Shown piece by piece: positions 1 to 11,409 of a DNA stretch of 64,000 bases. Source of the DNA: Polytrichum commune (lineage: Eukaryota > Streptophyta > Polytrichopsida > Polytrichales > Polytrichaceae); contig OX485804.1 of the NCBI GenBank assembly GCA_950295325.1, positions 64,324,533 to 64,388,532 of the forward strand, read 5' to 3'. A program made the position numbers and the translations under genes. Below the pieces are notes generated by a model. The model did not search any database and had not been told where the DNA came from. It saw only the letters and a program-made list of their open reading frames with translations. Position 1 is the stretch's first letter; the number at the start of each line of letters is the position of its first letter.

Positions 1-540
1 AGAGACACAGTAGTGTTGAATCGAATCGGGGGCCTTCCTTCCTTCTTGCCTGCCTGCCTGCCTGCCCCGAGGGCCAAATGGAGGCCTGCTGTGATAGATA
101 CTCCAACGCGCGTATAAAAGGCAGGCGTACGAACGTCGAGTGTGGGGCCGGCCGCGTTCATAAGGCAGGCAGGCAGGGAGGCAGGCAGGGAGGGGGTTTA
201 GGCCAGCAGCCTGGCAGCAGTTACGAAACCAAAACTTGGGAGGGGGGGGGGGGGCGTTTGTGCAACCAGATGATTGACTGGAAAAGGGCGAGAAGCAGCA
301 GGCTCTCATCCCACAAAGCCCTCCGGAGTTAAGACATGCAGACAAGACCTCCTTTCGTGAAAATCTTTGCAGGATCTTGGAACTGGAGGTGCATTTACTC
401 CCAATTATTGAATTTTGTTTCCCTAAAACAATATAAATAAAATAAATAACAAACAAAATACATATGTATAGGGCAGCCGCCCAAGTGATGGAGCGCCATG
501 GTGGGGCTGCAGGCGGCAGCAGCAGCAGCAGGAGGCAGGC
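1..540. other. GC-rich island with simple repeats, no supported gene
   Basis: The stretch holds CCTT/CCTG runs (about 38-65), GGCAGG/GGGAGG runs (about 160-200), a poly-G tract near 241-254 and an AGC run near 517-532. A TATAAAAG box lies at 113-120. An ATG-initiated frame at 78-332 is built from the repeats (Gly/Arg-rich) and has no recognisable domain. The composition resembles the promoter side of the ERF gene at 48 kb, so this could be the edge of a neighbouring gene outside the window, but no exon can be shown. Confidence 0.4.
113..120 (+). promoter_or_regulatory. TATA-like box
   Basis: TATAAAAG sits in a GC-rich context. No downstream gene can be supported, so this is a motif match only. 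Confidence 0.25.
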
Positions 541-559
541 CCCAGAAATAATTAATCGT

Positions 560-1090
560 GTCACCGCTCTAGTACATGGACACCATTGATGGTATTTAGT
601 GTCACGTACATTATTTGCAAAGGGCCTAAACTAGATGTCTACAGGTCTCTGCTAATTGTCAATATGATACTCTTCGCCAACATGAGCAATTTGTTAAGTG
701 ACTGGTGGTTATTTACATTTTGACATGTAGCACTACATATTGGGGTACTTGAGATCACATTTTTGCGTTGTAGTATGCAAGGAGGAGATATTGTTGAGCG
801 TATTGATGGCAAGTGTTATGCGTTTGCATTTTAATATGCAAGAGGAAGATACTCTTGGACATAATGATGCCAAGTGTCATTTGTGTACACTTTTAGTGAG
901 CTTGTAGATTGTTGTGTGACATAAGCATACACCTCATGACACTTTTCAACATACTCGTGTGAAGATATCAGCAAGCGCACTTGCATGCCAAGTACTCTGT
1001 TGCTAACACTGATAGTGAAATTATTGATCATCAACGTAACCTAAAAATAAGGGTAAGTGATGCTATTACACATGTGACACTAACTACATT
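560..1090 (-). mobile_element. TIR element, 'GTATTTAGTGTCAC' family, copy 1
   Basis: It begins with a terminal motif ending GGTATTTAGTGTCACG (about 590-606). It shares internal sequence with the copies at 25.7, 38.1, 55.7 and 56.2 kb: the landmarks are the TTTGCAAAGGGCCTAAACTAG block, the 'tatgcaag.ggaagat' block and the 'acacctcatgacact' block. It is in the opposite orientation to the 25.7-kb copy. I see no transposase, so it is a non-autonomous element of about 0.5 kb. The superfamily is not assigned. Confidence 0.65.
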
Positions 1091-1187
1091 GAATATGATA
1101 TTTTGTGTCATATGGTAATTGATGTCACTATGGTAACTTTCCGGATTACACTTCTTATGAATAAGTGAACGAATATTGTCATGGATG

Positions 1188-1480
1188 ATGAATGAGTTCA
1201 TCCATCAGTCAAAACCCCTACCTTCTCTTCTCAACAACTTGTGATGAAATATCATCATCATGGATGATTGAAAATTGGATGGAGAATCACTTGGCAAGTG
1301 ACAGTAATTGCGACATTGTAAATCTATAATTCCTCAAAACATTTACAAGGAATGAAAAATAATGTTGGGTTAACATTTAGTATCGGTGACACTATACCGC
1401 GGTTACAATCAGTATTGAGCAAGACAATTAGAATTGGTGGCACTAAATGGCATATTTAGTGTACCATAAACGGTGCAGTT
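1188..1480 (+). repeat. Dispersed repeat shared with 45.34 kb and 63.8 kb
   Basis: The segment contains 'catggatgattg.aa.ttggatg', a TTTACAAGGAATGA-type block and a 'tggtgacactac'-type block. These recur at 45342-45620 in the same orientation and at 63815-64000 in the opposite one. No coding content is seen. The end carries a motif related to the terminal motif of the 0.5-kb TIR family. Confidence 0.5.
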
Positions 1481-1489
1481 CTTCCTACA

Positions 1490-3480
1490 TTTTCTTCTAC
1501 CTTTCATCCTCCCCCCCCCTCCCCCACTTTTTTCTTTTTTAACCTTTGCCCACATTCACGAACGAAGTCACATGAATTGGGTCTTCGAGGAGTACTCTGT
1601 AATGAATAAAAGGAATAGTAGGTGAGGTAATCTGGGTGGCTGGGATATTTGAGGCGATAGTGAGACCGGCCGTGAGAGAAGAAGCTTTAAAGTGCAATTA
1701 TTTAGGATGGCATTTGAAGCCTCTGGCCGCCAGTCATAGAGTGTGTGGTACTACACCGAGATTTGTTTTTACACACTATGTACGTAGTATTTGGTTTAAC
1801 TTACTTGTGGTAAGTGAAAGTGTATTTTTTCACATCACATCCACACTCACTCCGGATTACGTACTCCATATATAACTTCTCCTCGGGCCATGTGACAGAT
1901 CCACCACTTAAACTGGAGAAAAACGGTATAACGTTGCTTAGTAGTAGGCCATTGCACCATGGGGTCGAGAAGTTTGAGAGTATAATGTCCCTTTTTAATT
2001 TTGGGCCATCTTCACGAAACGAATAGTACTCGGCTTTAACATTATTCATTCCACTCCGTTACACATGCAACTACATTGATTATCCCGAGTAACGAGGGAG
2101 GGCTTATAGGGAGTGTGGGAAATTAGTGAATGTGATATTAAAATTTCTTTATGCTATGAATTCAATGCCACCAAACTATTTAGAAAGTATTGTTCATCCT
2201 TGCACTATTCACTGGAAGTATTGGCAGTATTCACTTTGCATGTAATTATTACAAATTGTGTTCGCTATTTTGTTCATAAAACATCCACCACCCATCTACT
2301 GGACTTTGATAATCCTAACTCCAAAGTAAATCCCTAGTTTAAACACTATCTCAAGATGTTATCAGACACCTCACATACATTAGAGTTATGTGGAAAGACT
2401 TGGCATCAAACTTCCAATGAGTTGGCTAAAACGTGACTTTTGAGAATGTTTGCATAAAGTCACCCAAGTTTCTTAAGGTATAGAAACACCATGCTCAAAG
2501 AGTGGTGTTACATTGTTTAAATCCAACCAAGCTAGTTTTACATAGGACTGTTCGGAATTTAGGGAAGCCGTATTTTAGATCATAAGTTTTTGAGATGACA
2601 AGAGAATATCCAAGGAGCTTCACCCAACTTTCAAAGAAGGCTCCGACACACAACAAGCTAACAAGCTCTTAGTAAACAATTCTCTCCAAAAAGGACCAAA
2701 CCCACGATGTGGTCCCTCTTTGAGATACTTTAAGCATAACCCTATTGTCTTATACAAACATACACTTGAGGAGATATCAAGCCCTCCATCCCCTTGAATT
2801 ACTTGTCACCACCGCGCTAAAAGGTCAACCTATAGTAAGATAGGAATTCCATTGCCTCCGTCTTTCATTTTCTATGCAGATGAATGAGAACAATCAATGG
2901 ACCATCTTCGCCATCGGTCAACCAATGTTTATTTTCTAAAGAGTTTGCTAAAACTTTCTAATGATAAGGTTAGGCCTCCTTTGCATTGGAGCTCAAGCTT
3001 GCAAATTTTGGGAGTTTGATACTTGGTTATGACAAGCTTAACCTTGTCCAAACATCAACATGTTGAGAGCTTGATCAATCTTCGAGCTCTTAATAGTTTG
3101 AGCAAGTGGCAATCTTCAAGGTTGAATAACAAGGGAGGGAATGGTATCAAACGCGGGTTTGATCAAGAGAATGCTTGGAAGCTCATTGGATTGGATTTCA
3201 CATAATGAGACTTCGGACTCTCAACATTTGTAAGCGATCTTTATAAGAGAGCTTAGAAATTTTGATCAAGAGCTTATAAAGAATGGCCGAGAACTTGTCA
3301 AAGTTGTTCCAAACAGGACCCAGTAAGATGTCATTCAAGCATTGCAAGCTTAGTAAAAAGTTCAAACTCTCAAGTTAAAGTTTGAGTGTGAATTGGAGTA
3401 CGATGGAAAAGAAGAATAAGAAAAGGAAAAAAGGAAAATACTAGTACATATTTTTGTTTCAAAGCTCTCTCATGCTCTGA
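1490..3480. other. Gene-free stretch, nothing recognised
   Basis: AT-rich sequence with a C-run near 1510-1526. Only short frames occur on either strand. I recognise no domain, RNA gene or internal repeat. Confidence 0.5.
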
Positions 3481-3486
3481 TCACAA

Positions 3487-3622
3487 CAAACTTTCCGTCC
3501 AGTTCCAGCCGTGAAAAATTTGGGGATTATGTTCAGAAATAGATGTTGGCCCACCACTTTTCACACTATTACAGTTGGAGATGCCGATGGATGGTGTTTG
3601 AACTGGCCGGTGTGATCAGCCC
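3487..3622 (-). mobile_element. Short MITE, 'TGATCACACC' family, copy 1
   Basis: The ends read TGATCACAAC and GGTGTGATCA, an inverted pair. The inside shares the 'aacatctatt', 'ttcacactatta' and 'ttggagatgcc' blocks with copies at 37436-37582 and 42829-42970, in reverse orientation. It is about 140 bp and non-coding. Confidence 0.6.
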
Positions 3623-3739
3623 CTCAGCCTCTCTAGTGTCAATATAGGGGCATTACGTAGATCTACCGTCACTGACATGTGGTTTGGTTTCACAAAGTAT
3701 TTGGTAATGCAGGGTATTGTTTCGGATAACACTGAATGT

Positions 3740-4180
3740 CTTAGGGGTTGTTTATACCATGGACCACTGAGTCGTCCCAAGGCCATGTAAAATATGTGAT
3801 TGGTTGTTGAACTCGTCCTGGGACCACTTCAATTTACACCAAGGTAAAAATGACAAAGTGACCATGGCGTCGGAGGTCCCCAAAAGACATATTTTAAGGC
3901 CTACATTATCCATTGACATGGTCCAACGTGTTTTGCGGTGGGAGAGGTACAAGAGGTGCTATAGTAGAAAAAGGCAAGGGCCCATGGCAGACAAATACTA
4001 TTATAATAAGTATTTAATGATTTTTTTTTGGGGAAGAGATCACGAAGACAAGAGAACACAACAAAATGCTCAAATTTGAATGTTTTCAAAACTGCCCTTT
4101 TTTGACATATATTTTAAAAAATGAGCACTTGCACATCTTGGTGCATGGTCATTCCTCTTGGTCCACATTCGGAATGATAT
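3740..4180 (+). mobile_element. Non-autonomous derivative of the 28-kb Harbinger element
   Basis: It starts TTAGGGGTTGTTTATACCAT, as the 28006-31255 element does. The first ~290 bp (3740-4030) match the left end of that element and about 4030-4175 match its right end near 31000-31135. The transposase-bearing middle is missing, the usual structure of an internally deleted MITE. The right terminus itself is unclear. Confidence 0.65.
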
Positions 4181-6900
4181 CATACATTGGGTCATATTAA
4201 GCAAGAATAGGTAAAACTCCAAATGTGTGGGTGTAAAATACCTTAAAGCCTTTTCAATAGGCTCAATGTGGACCTCTTGGGCATTTAAAGAGATAACGTC
4301 ATAGGTTGTTATAGAAAAACAAATCTACAAATTGTGGTCAACAACACGTAAGGGCACAAGTCTAAGATAACACGAGGTCTACAAATATGGTTTGGGATTA
4401 TTGCTACTTATATATCAAACATAATGCATTAAATGGAACATGGCCAAGATGTCTATATAACGATACAATGATTTGAGCTCTTTCATGTTATTTGCATCAT
4501 TAAACCTAAAGCTAAATGGACTTGTAGGATTTGGAAGGACGGATAGGTAACATTCATGCAAAAACATCTTGCTTCAAAATTTTGAGTGGTCATAAATGAA
4601 ATTTTTGGCTTCTTTCGAGTTAATCATGACTAGAAAAATCACATCAAGGAACATCATTTACAATCACAATTGTATTGAAGATCTGCTCAAAAGTGGTGTA
4701 CATTTCTCATTGTCTATATCCTATGAAACCACAAAACTTTGACATATAAAGGTTCTTATGTCCAAAGGCCATTGAGAATAATAATTGTAGGTTAACTCTC
4801 CAAGGAATACACTATGCATTTGACAACTTACATGGTTCATATAATGTCCCCAAATGGATTTATGTTTATAAAGAATTTCATGTATCATAAGAACTTTAAA
4901 TCAAACTACAGTTGTCTAGAAAATCCTACATAGACCATAATCATTATTGTGTATTCCATATTAAAATTCACTCACATATTCTATACATAAATGGTCATTG
5001 CTTTATTTATGTAGTACTAATTGATTATCATTGACAATATGTCCAATTTGACAAGTCACAAGTAAACACAAGCTAAGCATATGCAAGAAAATTGGCATTA
5101 TGCCAACGCCATGTAATCTATGAATATAAAAAATCCATTATAGATATAAAAAAAAACCAAAAAGGTTCACACATCATTCAATGAGTTTCACATGAACAAG
5201 AACAATGTGCATGTGATCTTTGAATAATTATGATCACATAGTTCTTACTCGGCCTTGCAACCTTCAATTTACAACAAATGAATACCACATGTTTTGTGAA
5301 GGCTCGATCTTTTAGGTGTTAAGATCTCCAAAGTATGAGTTGATGTGACTCATGGTGTGGGTAATGTTGAGAAGCCAAACATTGTGTGAATAATCGATGA
5401 TTTAAGAACAAATTGGGAACTTGTACCTTCCACTCGAGAAGTTGATGACATCAACCCGCCTTGAGATGATGACTTCTCGGAGCACATCAATCCCATTTTC
5501 AACATGTCTATGTATCCATATCCCATAGTCATCATAGGTTATCATTATCATTTTTTTCTCCCTCTCAAATAGTATTATAATATCACCACATTAAGCCTTC
5601 ATATAATGAATGATCGATAGTGTAATAGAGTTTGTGAATGATGATGTTATCATCAACATTATGGGAGTGCACTTACTATAGAACAATTGACCCATGTGCA
5701 AGCAAAGGATAATTATTGAGAGGTTTCTTTTTCCTTAAATTTTTTGGGACTTTTTTAATACATAGTTTGCAAAAGATGACACAAAGGTTTTTGCTAACCC
5801 TTATTTCCTTTCTCAAACCTTCACCAAAATTGTGTAGACACAATCCGGGGGCTCGAGGGGGTATTATCTTTAAGAGTTAGAATCCTAGGAGTCCTTAAAG
5901 TAGAAAAATATCTATTGAGCTTAAAATTTTAATATCTTCTTGGTAAATTCTTGACCCTATTTTTCTTGCAAATTTTTTATATTCTTGATAGGGTTTAGAT
6001 GTGGTCCATTAATCGTGACATCTTTTGGGTTGCTTTACGACCCCCAACTCTAAATTCAAACCAAAAAGACTTACTTTTCTCTTAACTTCCAATGCCTTTA
6101 ATGTTGGAATTAGAGTGAGTTTGACGCTGAGCTGAGCCCTCTAGAACAAAGCATGGAGGTACTCAATATTATCACCCAATTCCCAAATTTTGAAATCTAT
6201 AATACACATGCAATGCCCCGCAACCAACTAGGCCCAAAGGTCACACAATCACGAAGAAGCAGCCTAAAGAAATCCATCTTCAATCTAGGCGATAAGGAAT
6301 GTGCATCAAGTTTCAATTGATTGGTCTCTAGGCTATGAATCCGTTTTATGGAAATGTGTATTTATAATGGGCAGCTTGAGAATGAAGACTATATTGACCC
6401 CAACTTCATATGACCGCAACACTAAAAAAAAAACAAAAACAAAAACAACAACAACAACAACAACAACAACACTAAAAACACAATATAGTATTGTGGAAGT
6501 ACCATGCCCTTTCATCACAGCAATGAAAATTTGACACATAATATTGTTCCTCCACATTTTGTAACATTCTTCAACCTCCTAATGGAACTAAAATTTTAAA
6601 AACTAAAGAGGCTAGGATGAATGCACATGTGGCGGGTGGGAGTAGAGGAATTTACCCAACGTAGTGTTGAATTTGAACTCCCCCCTTGCACATTCTTCTC
6701 GTATCCCGATACAATACCAATTGTTTACATGCCCGTAGAGCTTGTAAAGGGACAAAGCGATGTTGAATTCCCACCTAACGTGAATCCCTCTAAACAAATT
6801 TGGGGCCTTAGTTCATATATTGAATGCCAACCAACATGGTTGGATGACATTCTAAACGATGAGGTGTCGTGATCAATATCCTACAACCAAAACTAGCAAA
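4180..6900. other. Long AT-rich gene-free stretch
   Basis: No coding region, RNA gene or transposon end is recognised. Simple repeats are present: a poly-A/CAA run at about 6424-6471 and a CA run at about 6905-6920. Confidence 0.5.
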
Positions 6901-6976
6901 GCAAACACACACACACACACGTTTAGTGTTTATAAAATCACTCGTAAGTCCGTCAATGAGTCGAGTATGTTACAAC

Positions 6977-7340
6977 TATAGTAGAGGCGTGTATTCCCAA
7001 TCAAAACCAAGTTTGACAATCTATAGGGTGCCATAATTTTCATCGGGTTGGGACTGAATGTTGACCATGCTAGGAGTAAATTTCGATCAGACTGGGATTG
7101 ACTTATGATGAGGCCGGGACTAAATTTCGATCAGGCTGCAACCAATAGTGCTAGGACACATGCCCTGGTTTTGGGTGTCAAAGTAAGAAGGAACGTGTGG
7201 TTATGGCAAACTCTAGACAATGGTGATTGGCTTCAAATTCACGGTAATTTCAATTTCAGGAATAGAATCACCACAGAATTTGCAGCCCTCCTCATTTTTA
7301 TCTTCCTACACGGGAAAAAAAACTGCACCGAACAAGGGCC
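6977..7340 (+). mobile_element. Element of the 'TAGAGTAGAGGCGCC' family, truncated copy
   Basis: It starts TATAGTAGAGGCG and then TATTCCCAATCA, and matches the complete element at 16894-17253 through the 'gttatggcaaactctagac' and 'gtaatttcaatt' blocks. The right TIR is absent; similarity stops just upstream of the probable SINE that follows. No coding content. Confidence 0.55.
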
Positions 7341-7389
7341 GTCGTCCCGACGCGAACGACGGTCGAATTTGTCAAGTGTGAAAACACGA

Positions 7390-7645
7390 CGTGAATTTAG
7401 CATTGGAAGTAACACCAAGACTCGAGAGGCGAGGGTTTGACTCCATGAATCCCCCCCCCCCACCCCCACCACCACCACCACCACATATGGGAGTTTCTCC
7501 GGGGTCCACCAAAACGGCATTACTAATTTGTCGAAGCCATCACACACCCTATGATAAGGCATGGATTCCTTGCGGAGGCGGCTTGGCCGGTGTGGCGGGT
7601 ACGGCATTTGTAGGCATCCTCGCCCTCACATATCGACATAAATAG
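7390..7645 (+). mobile_element. Probable tRNA-derived SINE
   Basis: An A-box-like segment (TTAGCATTGGAAG, about 7398-7410) is followed about 30 bp later by a B-box-like GGGTTTGACTCC (7432-7443). This is the spacing of an internal Pol III promoter. The body is GC-richer than its surroundings and ends in an AT-rich tail (ATAAATAG). A C/CCA microsatellite interrupts it at about 7450-7483. I could not find a convincing target-site duplication, so the boundaries are estimates. Confidence 0.4.
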
Positions 7646-7649
7646 TCTT

Positions 7650-8600
7650 CTATCCCAAACGCGGGTTGGGTCCGGATTTAAGCACGATTTGCTCGTTACC
7701 AATTATACGACCGATTTCCACATACACGGATGATGCTACTTTAGTATAGTACTTGCATGCTTAATGAAGCCGCTCGATCGAGAGTTTCCCTCCCTCGATA
7801 CACATATACTAATGGTGGTGAGCTGGGAGGAGGGGTGATGGAAAGTATCTAGTCAAACTACACGCTCCTTAATATAAACATAACCTGTATGAACCCTCTA
7901 TGTATGTAATTTTAACTGCCTGCTAATCATCAGCTCATGCCCCGATATTATTATTGTGATGAGTAGTATTACCAACTGATTAGAAATCCTCCCCACCGCT
8001 TATTCATAGAAACCGCAACCCATATTACTCCCCCTTTGTTTATCATATACTTACGCGAAATCATGCCATGGCCGGGCCGGGACTCGTAGTTGTACCCATT
8101 CTCACATAAAAAAAACGAGTATATAAATTAGGGGGGTGGTGGTCAAGCATGGGTCAATTGCAAGTATATGGTGAGGCTTGTCAGAAGTTCTTTTTATGGG
8201 CCGTTAATAAGCCCAAAAGATCTACCCAACTCCCCTCGTGGTTGCTTAAAGAGGGGACAGACGCAAGGTGCTAAGGTAGCCTCCATATATAAGTGTAACA
8301 TTTATATATGTGTATATGTGAATGTGAATGTGTGTGTGTGTGTATATAGTCCCCCATCTTAAACTTAGCCACTCTTGGTCACATAACCCAATACTAATTT
8401 TTTTCAATCCGTCCAGAAGGAGTCAATAATATATAGTGAACTAGCTAAGCAAAGGAAGTGATTGCACCCCAGCAAGGGAGGCAAGGTGCCAGCCCTCACC
8501 CTGACACTCCATGTTATGTTATGTTATGTTATGTTATGTTATTAAAACGTAATTGGCCTTGCTCTTGATGAGTCGTGTGGGTGTGGGTAAATGACGCTTT
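7650..8600. other. Gene-free stretch with an ATGTT microsatellite
   Basis: No gene is recognised. A TG/TATG run lies near 8305-8345 and a pentanucleotide ATGTT array of about six units at about 8512-8542. Confidence 0.5.
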
Positions 8601-9715
8601 CCGACAAGTTAACGTAGCCAAAAAGTAAAGATGTTGGTTTCTTTGGATTACAACCTAGGGTTGATTCGCCCCAGCCCTAGGTTGTAATCAGCTGGGGCGA
8701 ATCAACCTGTACACTGGTTCTTTGGAGTCAAGGGTTTAGGCATCTAACAAGGAACGAGTGTATGGGTTGGTTCGCCCAAATTTACAACCTAGGCTACGAA
8801 TAAGAAGAGGGGATTATCTTATGGATGAATGGACCTTTTATCCATCCAACACTTAGCCCCGATCCATCTCAATTAACCTCAAGTAAACTACACCGTTTAT
8901 GGGTACTTAGTGGCGCTTACTATTTGGAGTTACCGCCGTGCCATGACTTTGTAGGTTTATGAAGGAAAGGTGTTTGTGATCTATGATGACGAAACGGCTT
9001 GATGTGAGCTTTGTTGGTAAAGAATGATATCTATACCGAAAAGTTAGCAACAAGGTGTTGTTTACTTTGGATTATGACCTAATTTACTAGGCTACCATTA
9101 AGAAGAGGGAATTATCTCATGTACAAGCGTACCTCTTATCCATCCACCATCAAAACTTGACCCGTAGGTTTGTACCCGACTCGTCTCAATTAACCTCGAA
9201 CCTCGAGTAGACTACACTGTTTATGGTATTTAGTGTTGCTTACTATTTGGAGTTACACCGTGCTATAACTTTGTACTTTTATTAACGCAAAATGTGTGTG
9301 ATCTACAATGACTATACAACATAATTGACCCTTTGTTGGTAAAGAATGATATCTATACAAAAAAGTTAGCAACAAGTAAGATGTTGGTTTCTTTGGGTTA
9401 AAGCCTAATTTACTAGGCTACCATTAAGAAGAGGGAATTATCTCGTGTACGAGCGTACCTCTTATCCATCCAACATCGAAACTAGGCCCCCCCGTAGGAT
9501 TGTACCCTAATCATCTCAATTAGCCTCAAGTAGACTATACCGTTTATGGTATTTAGTGTCGCTTACTATTTGGAGTTACACCATGCTATAACTTTGTGTT
9601 TGTAATGAACCCTTTTTTCCCCTTATAAGTAAAACATTTTGTGATCTACAATGACAAAACAACTCGATTTGACCTTCGTTGGTAAAGGTTGATATCTTTA
9701 CCAAAAAGTTGTAGC
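8601..9715 (+). repeat. Three-copy tandem array, ~323-bp unit
   Basis: Each unit runs from a 'gatgttggtttctttgg'-type start to a 'ccaaaaagttagcaacaag'-type end. The marker TATTTGGAGTTAC occurs at 8921, 9244 and 9567, a period of 323 bp. Every unit carries one arm of the hairpin repeat described at 10051-10171 and one 'ACCGTTTATGGTATTTAGTG'-type end. Unit 1 also contains an inserted MITE at 8660-8781. Confidence 0.75.
8660..8781 (-). mobile_element. Palindromic MULE-like MITE with rearranged left end
   Basis: The core (8694-8777) is almost entirely inverted repeat: GGGGCGAATCAACC at one end and GGTTGGTTCGCCC at the other, as in the copies at 51894-51986 and 58476-58574. It is flanked by the direct repeat TTACAACCTAGG (8648-8659 and 8782-8793). 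Between the left repeat and the core are an inverted copy of the element end and an inverted copy of the target. The two sister tandem units lack the insert and serve as empty sites. Confidence 0.7.
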
Positions 9716-9764
9716 ATTACATAAGTTCAAATATTAAGTAGCACTAAATGTCGTAAATGGTGTA

Positions 9765-9985
9765 CACCTTCTTGTCTAATTAGTGTGGGTTACCATTTGG
9801 AGTTACACATTGCTATAACATTATACTGAGAGTATCATTTTCTACCCGAATAACACGAGTAGTTAGTGTGCACACCGAAGAATATAATATAACTTAGTTG
9901 GCTAAACATTAATGTCAGTAAAGAGTTATAGCAACATGTAACTCCAAATGGTAACCCACACTAATTACACAAATTGTGTAATTGG
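9765..9985. mobile_element. MITE with ~50-bp inverted ends (GTTACCATTTGGAGTTAC)
   Basis: The left end reads TAATTAGTGTGGGTTACCAT at about 9778 and onward through GAGTTAC and GCTATAAC. The inverse (GTAACTCCAAATGGTAAC) occurs at about 9938-9956. A relative with the same end motif lies at 59858-60050. Confidence 0.6.
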
Positions 9986-10050
9986 AGAGTGTCAAATGAA
10001 TTAGGAGAAGTAACATCCGGGATGCATACAACTGGGTGGCTTGTTTTCAT

Positions 10051-10171
10051 GTTGGATGAATGAGAGGCACGCTTGTATATGATAATTCCCTCTCTCTGCT
10101 ACCACCCAAATCATTTATTTGGGAGAGAGGTGGGAATTATCACATATGAACGTAGCTCTCATCCATCCAAC
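10051..10171. repeat. 121-bp hairpin repeat (GTTGGATGAATGAGAG)
   Basis: The two ends are inverted copies: GTTGGATGAATGAGAG at 10051 and its complement CTCATCCATCCAAC ending at 10171. The pairing continues through 'gataattcc' towards the centre. Single arms recur in each 323-bp unit, at about 10350-10400 and near 59245-59280, so this arm is a mobile module of the region. Confidence 0.65.
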
Positions 10172-10635
10172 ATCGACAACTTCACATGCCTATAAGTTTG
10201 TGGCTCATTCATCTCAAATGACTTAGACCTAAGTGAATTAGGCCAATTTTGAGCAGAATGGTGCTTAGGGATTCAAGAACTAAAACTAATTCCAATGTTC
10301 AATCAACTCATAATATTAACTTTCGGAATGCCTGCTATTTCAAGGTTTGTATGTTGGATGGATGAGATGTACGCACATGCGCAATAATTCCGCCTCTCCA
10401 ACTTAATGAAGCTTAGGGGCAATATTCATCAACCCTTTATAGCATGAGCCCATTTCAATATGGTCAATCATATATTACCCTCATTTTTCACACTCGTTCA
10501 TATAAGGACTCCCATGTGCTAGTGTACATAGTGCTAAGCACATCACCAACTTATTTTGAAATATTGGAATATCACGGGTAATTTGTAATAATTGGGTTTA
10601 GGATTATTTTGAAATAATCAAATTGAATCACGAGG
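10172..10635. other. Gene-free stretch
   Basis: AT-rich. Apart from one loose hairpin-arm copy at about 10350-10400, nothing is recognised. Confidence 0.45.
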
Positions 10636-10639
10636 GTTG

Positions 10640-11225
10640 TTGTTGTTGTTGTTTGTTTGTTTTTTTTGACAAAATGCCAACAAAGCCAACGCCAAATGCA
10701 TTAAGAACCAAGAGAACGCGCTCACAAGGGGAGGCGGGGATCCTCATACGCGAAATATTGCCACATAAAAAGTAACATCAAAAGAACCCCACCACGGACA
10801 ACCCCCCAGACCCACCTAACCATGGACAACCCCACCCCACCTGCTGAGGACAACCCCCAAACCACCAAATTGCCCACTGAAGAGAATAACTGCCTAACTA
10901 CGTTGCGCTTCCAGTTCCAAGCGACATTCAAATCATTCCTTCTACAAAGGACATTCCTCACATCCCACATTTGGTCAAAGCCTTTAAGCATAGCCGCAAC
11001 GGAGAAGTTGTTGATCTTAATTTGCTTAATTACCCATTCCCAAGCCACCTTAGCGCCTTGACATAAATGATGAGTTGATCCCAAATACGGTGTTAGACCT
11101 TTGACTCGTGCCATTGTTCATGGTTAAACACTTCGTCCAAATGGTCTAGATCTACGTGGCACCACTTGGTGGCAGACTTTCAGGATCCCGACTCAAGAAA
11201 TGCTCCACCCAATTTCGGAAGCTAG
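10640..11225 (-). pseudogene. LINE relic: ORF2 C-terminus, 3' end and tail
   Basis: Read on the minus strand, a frame at 11114-10722 encodes the C-terminal part of a plant L1-like ORF2. It includes an FDQMWDVRNVLCRRNDLNVA segment and AWNWKR, which recur in decayed form in the other LINE relics here. Downstream come the family 3' end (TTGGCGTTGGC..GGCATTTTGTC) and an A-rich tail of A8 and CAAA/CAA repeats (about 10640-10670). The copy is 5'-truncated and carries stops before 11114. EN and RT domains are absent, so it cannot move by itself. Confidence 0.75.
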
Positions 11226-11227
11226 AT

Positions 11228-11405
11228 TTTTTTTAAATACAAATAAAAATTTATAGACATAAGGCCAACACAACCAATGCCAAGAGAATTAAAAATAAAA
11301 GAAAACACGCCCACACTGAGGGGAGGCGGGGGCCTTCGGGCGTGATACACTGCCACGTAAAAAGAACCAACAACCGAGGACAACCCGCCGGACCCCCCAA
11401 GACGA
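11228..11405 (-). mobile_element. LINE 3'-end fragment
   Basis: It shares the 'ggggaggcggg', 'gccacgtaaaaagaacc' and 'aaggccaacac' blocks with the 10.7-kb copy, in the same orientation. It is a second, more truncated insertion of the same family with an AT-rich tail at about 11228-11260. The two copies lie head to tail with almost nothing between them. Confidence 0.65.
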
Positions 11406-11409
11406 GACT

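Noticed and set aside
78..332. 84-residue frame at the window start
   Set aside because: Encoded by GGCAGG/GGGAGG repeats and a poly-G tract; no homologous domain recognised.
6910..6925. CRISPR-like repeats
   Set aside because: No regularly spaced repeats with unique spacers occur here or elsewhere; only microsatellites and tandem arrays.
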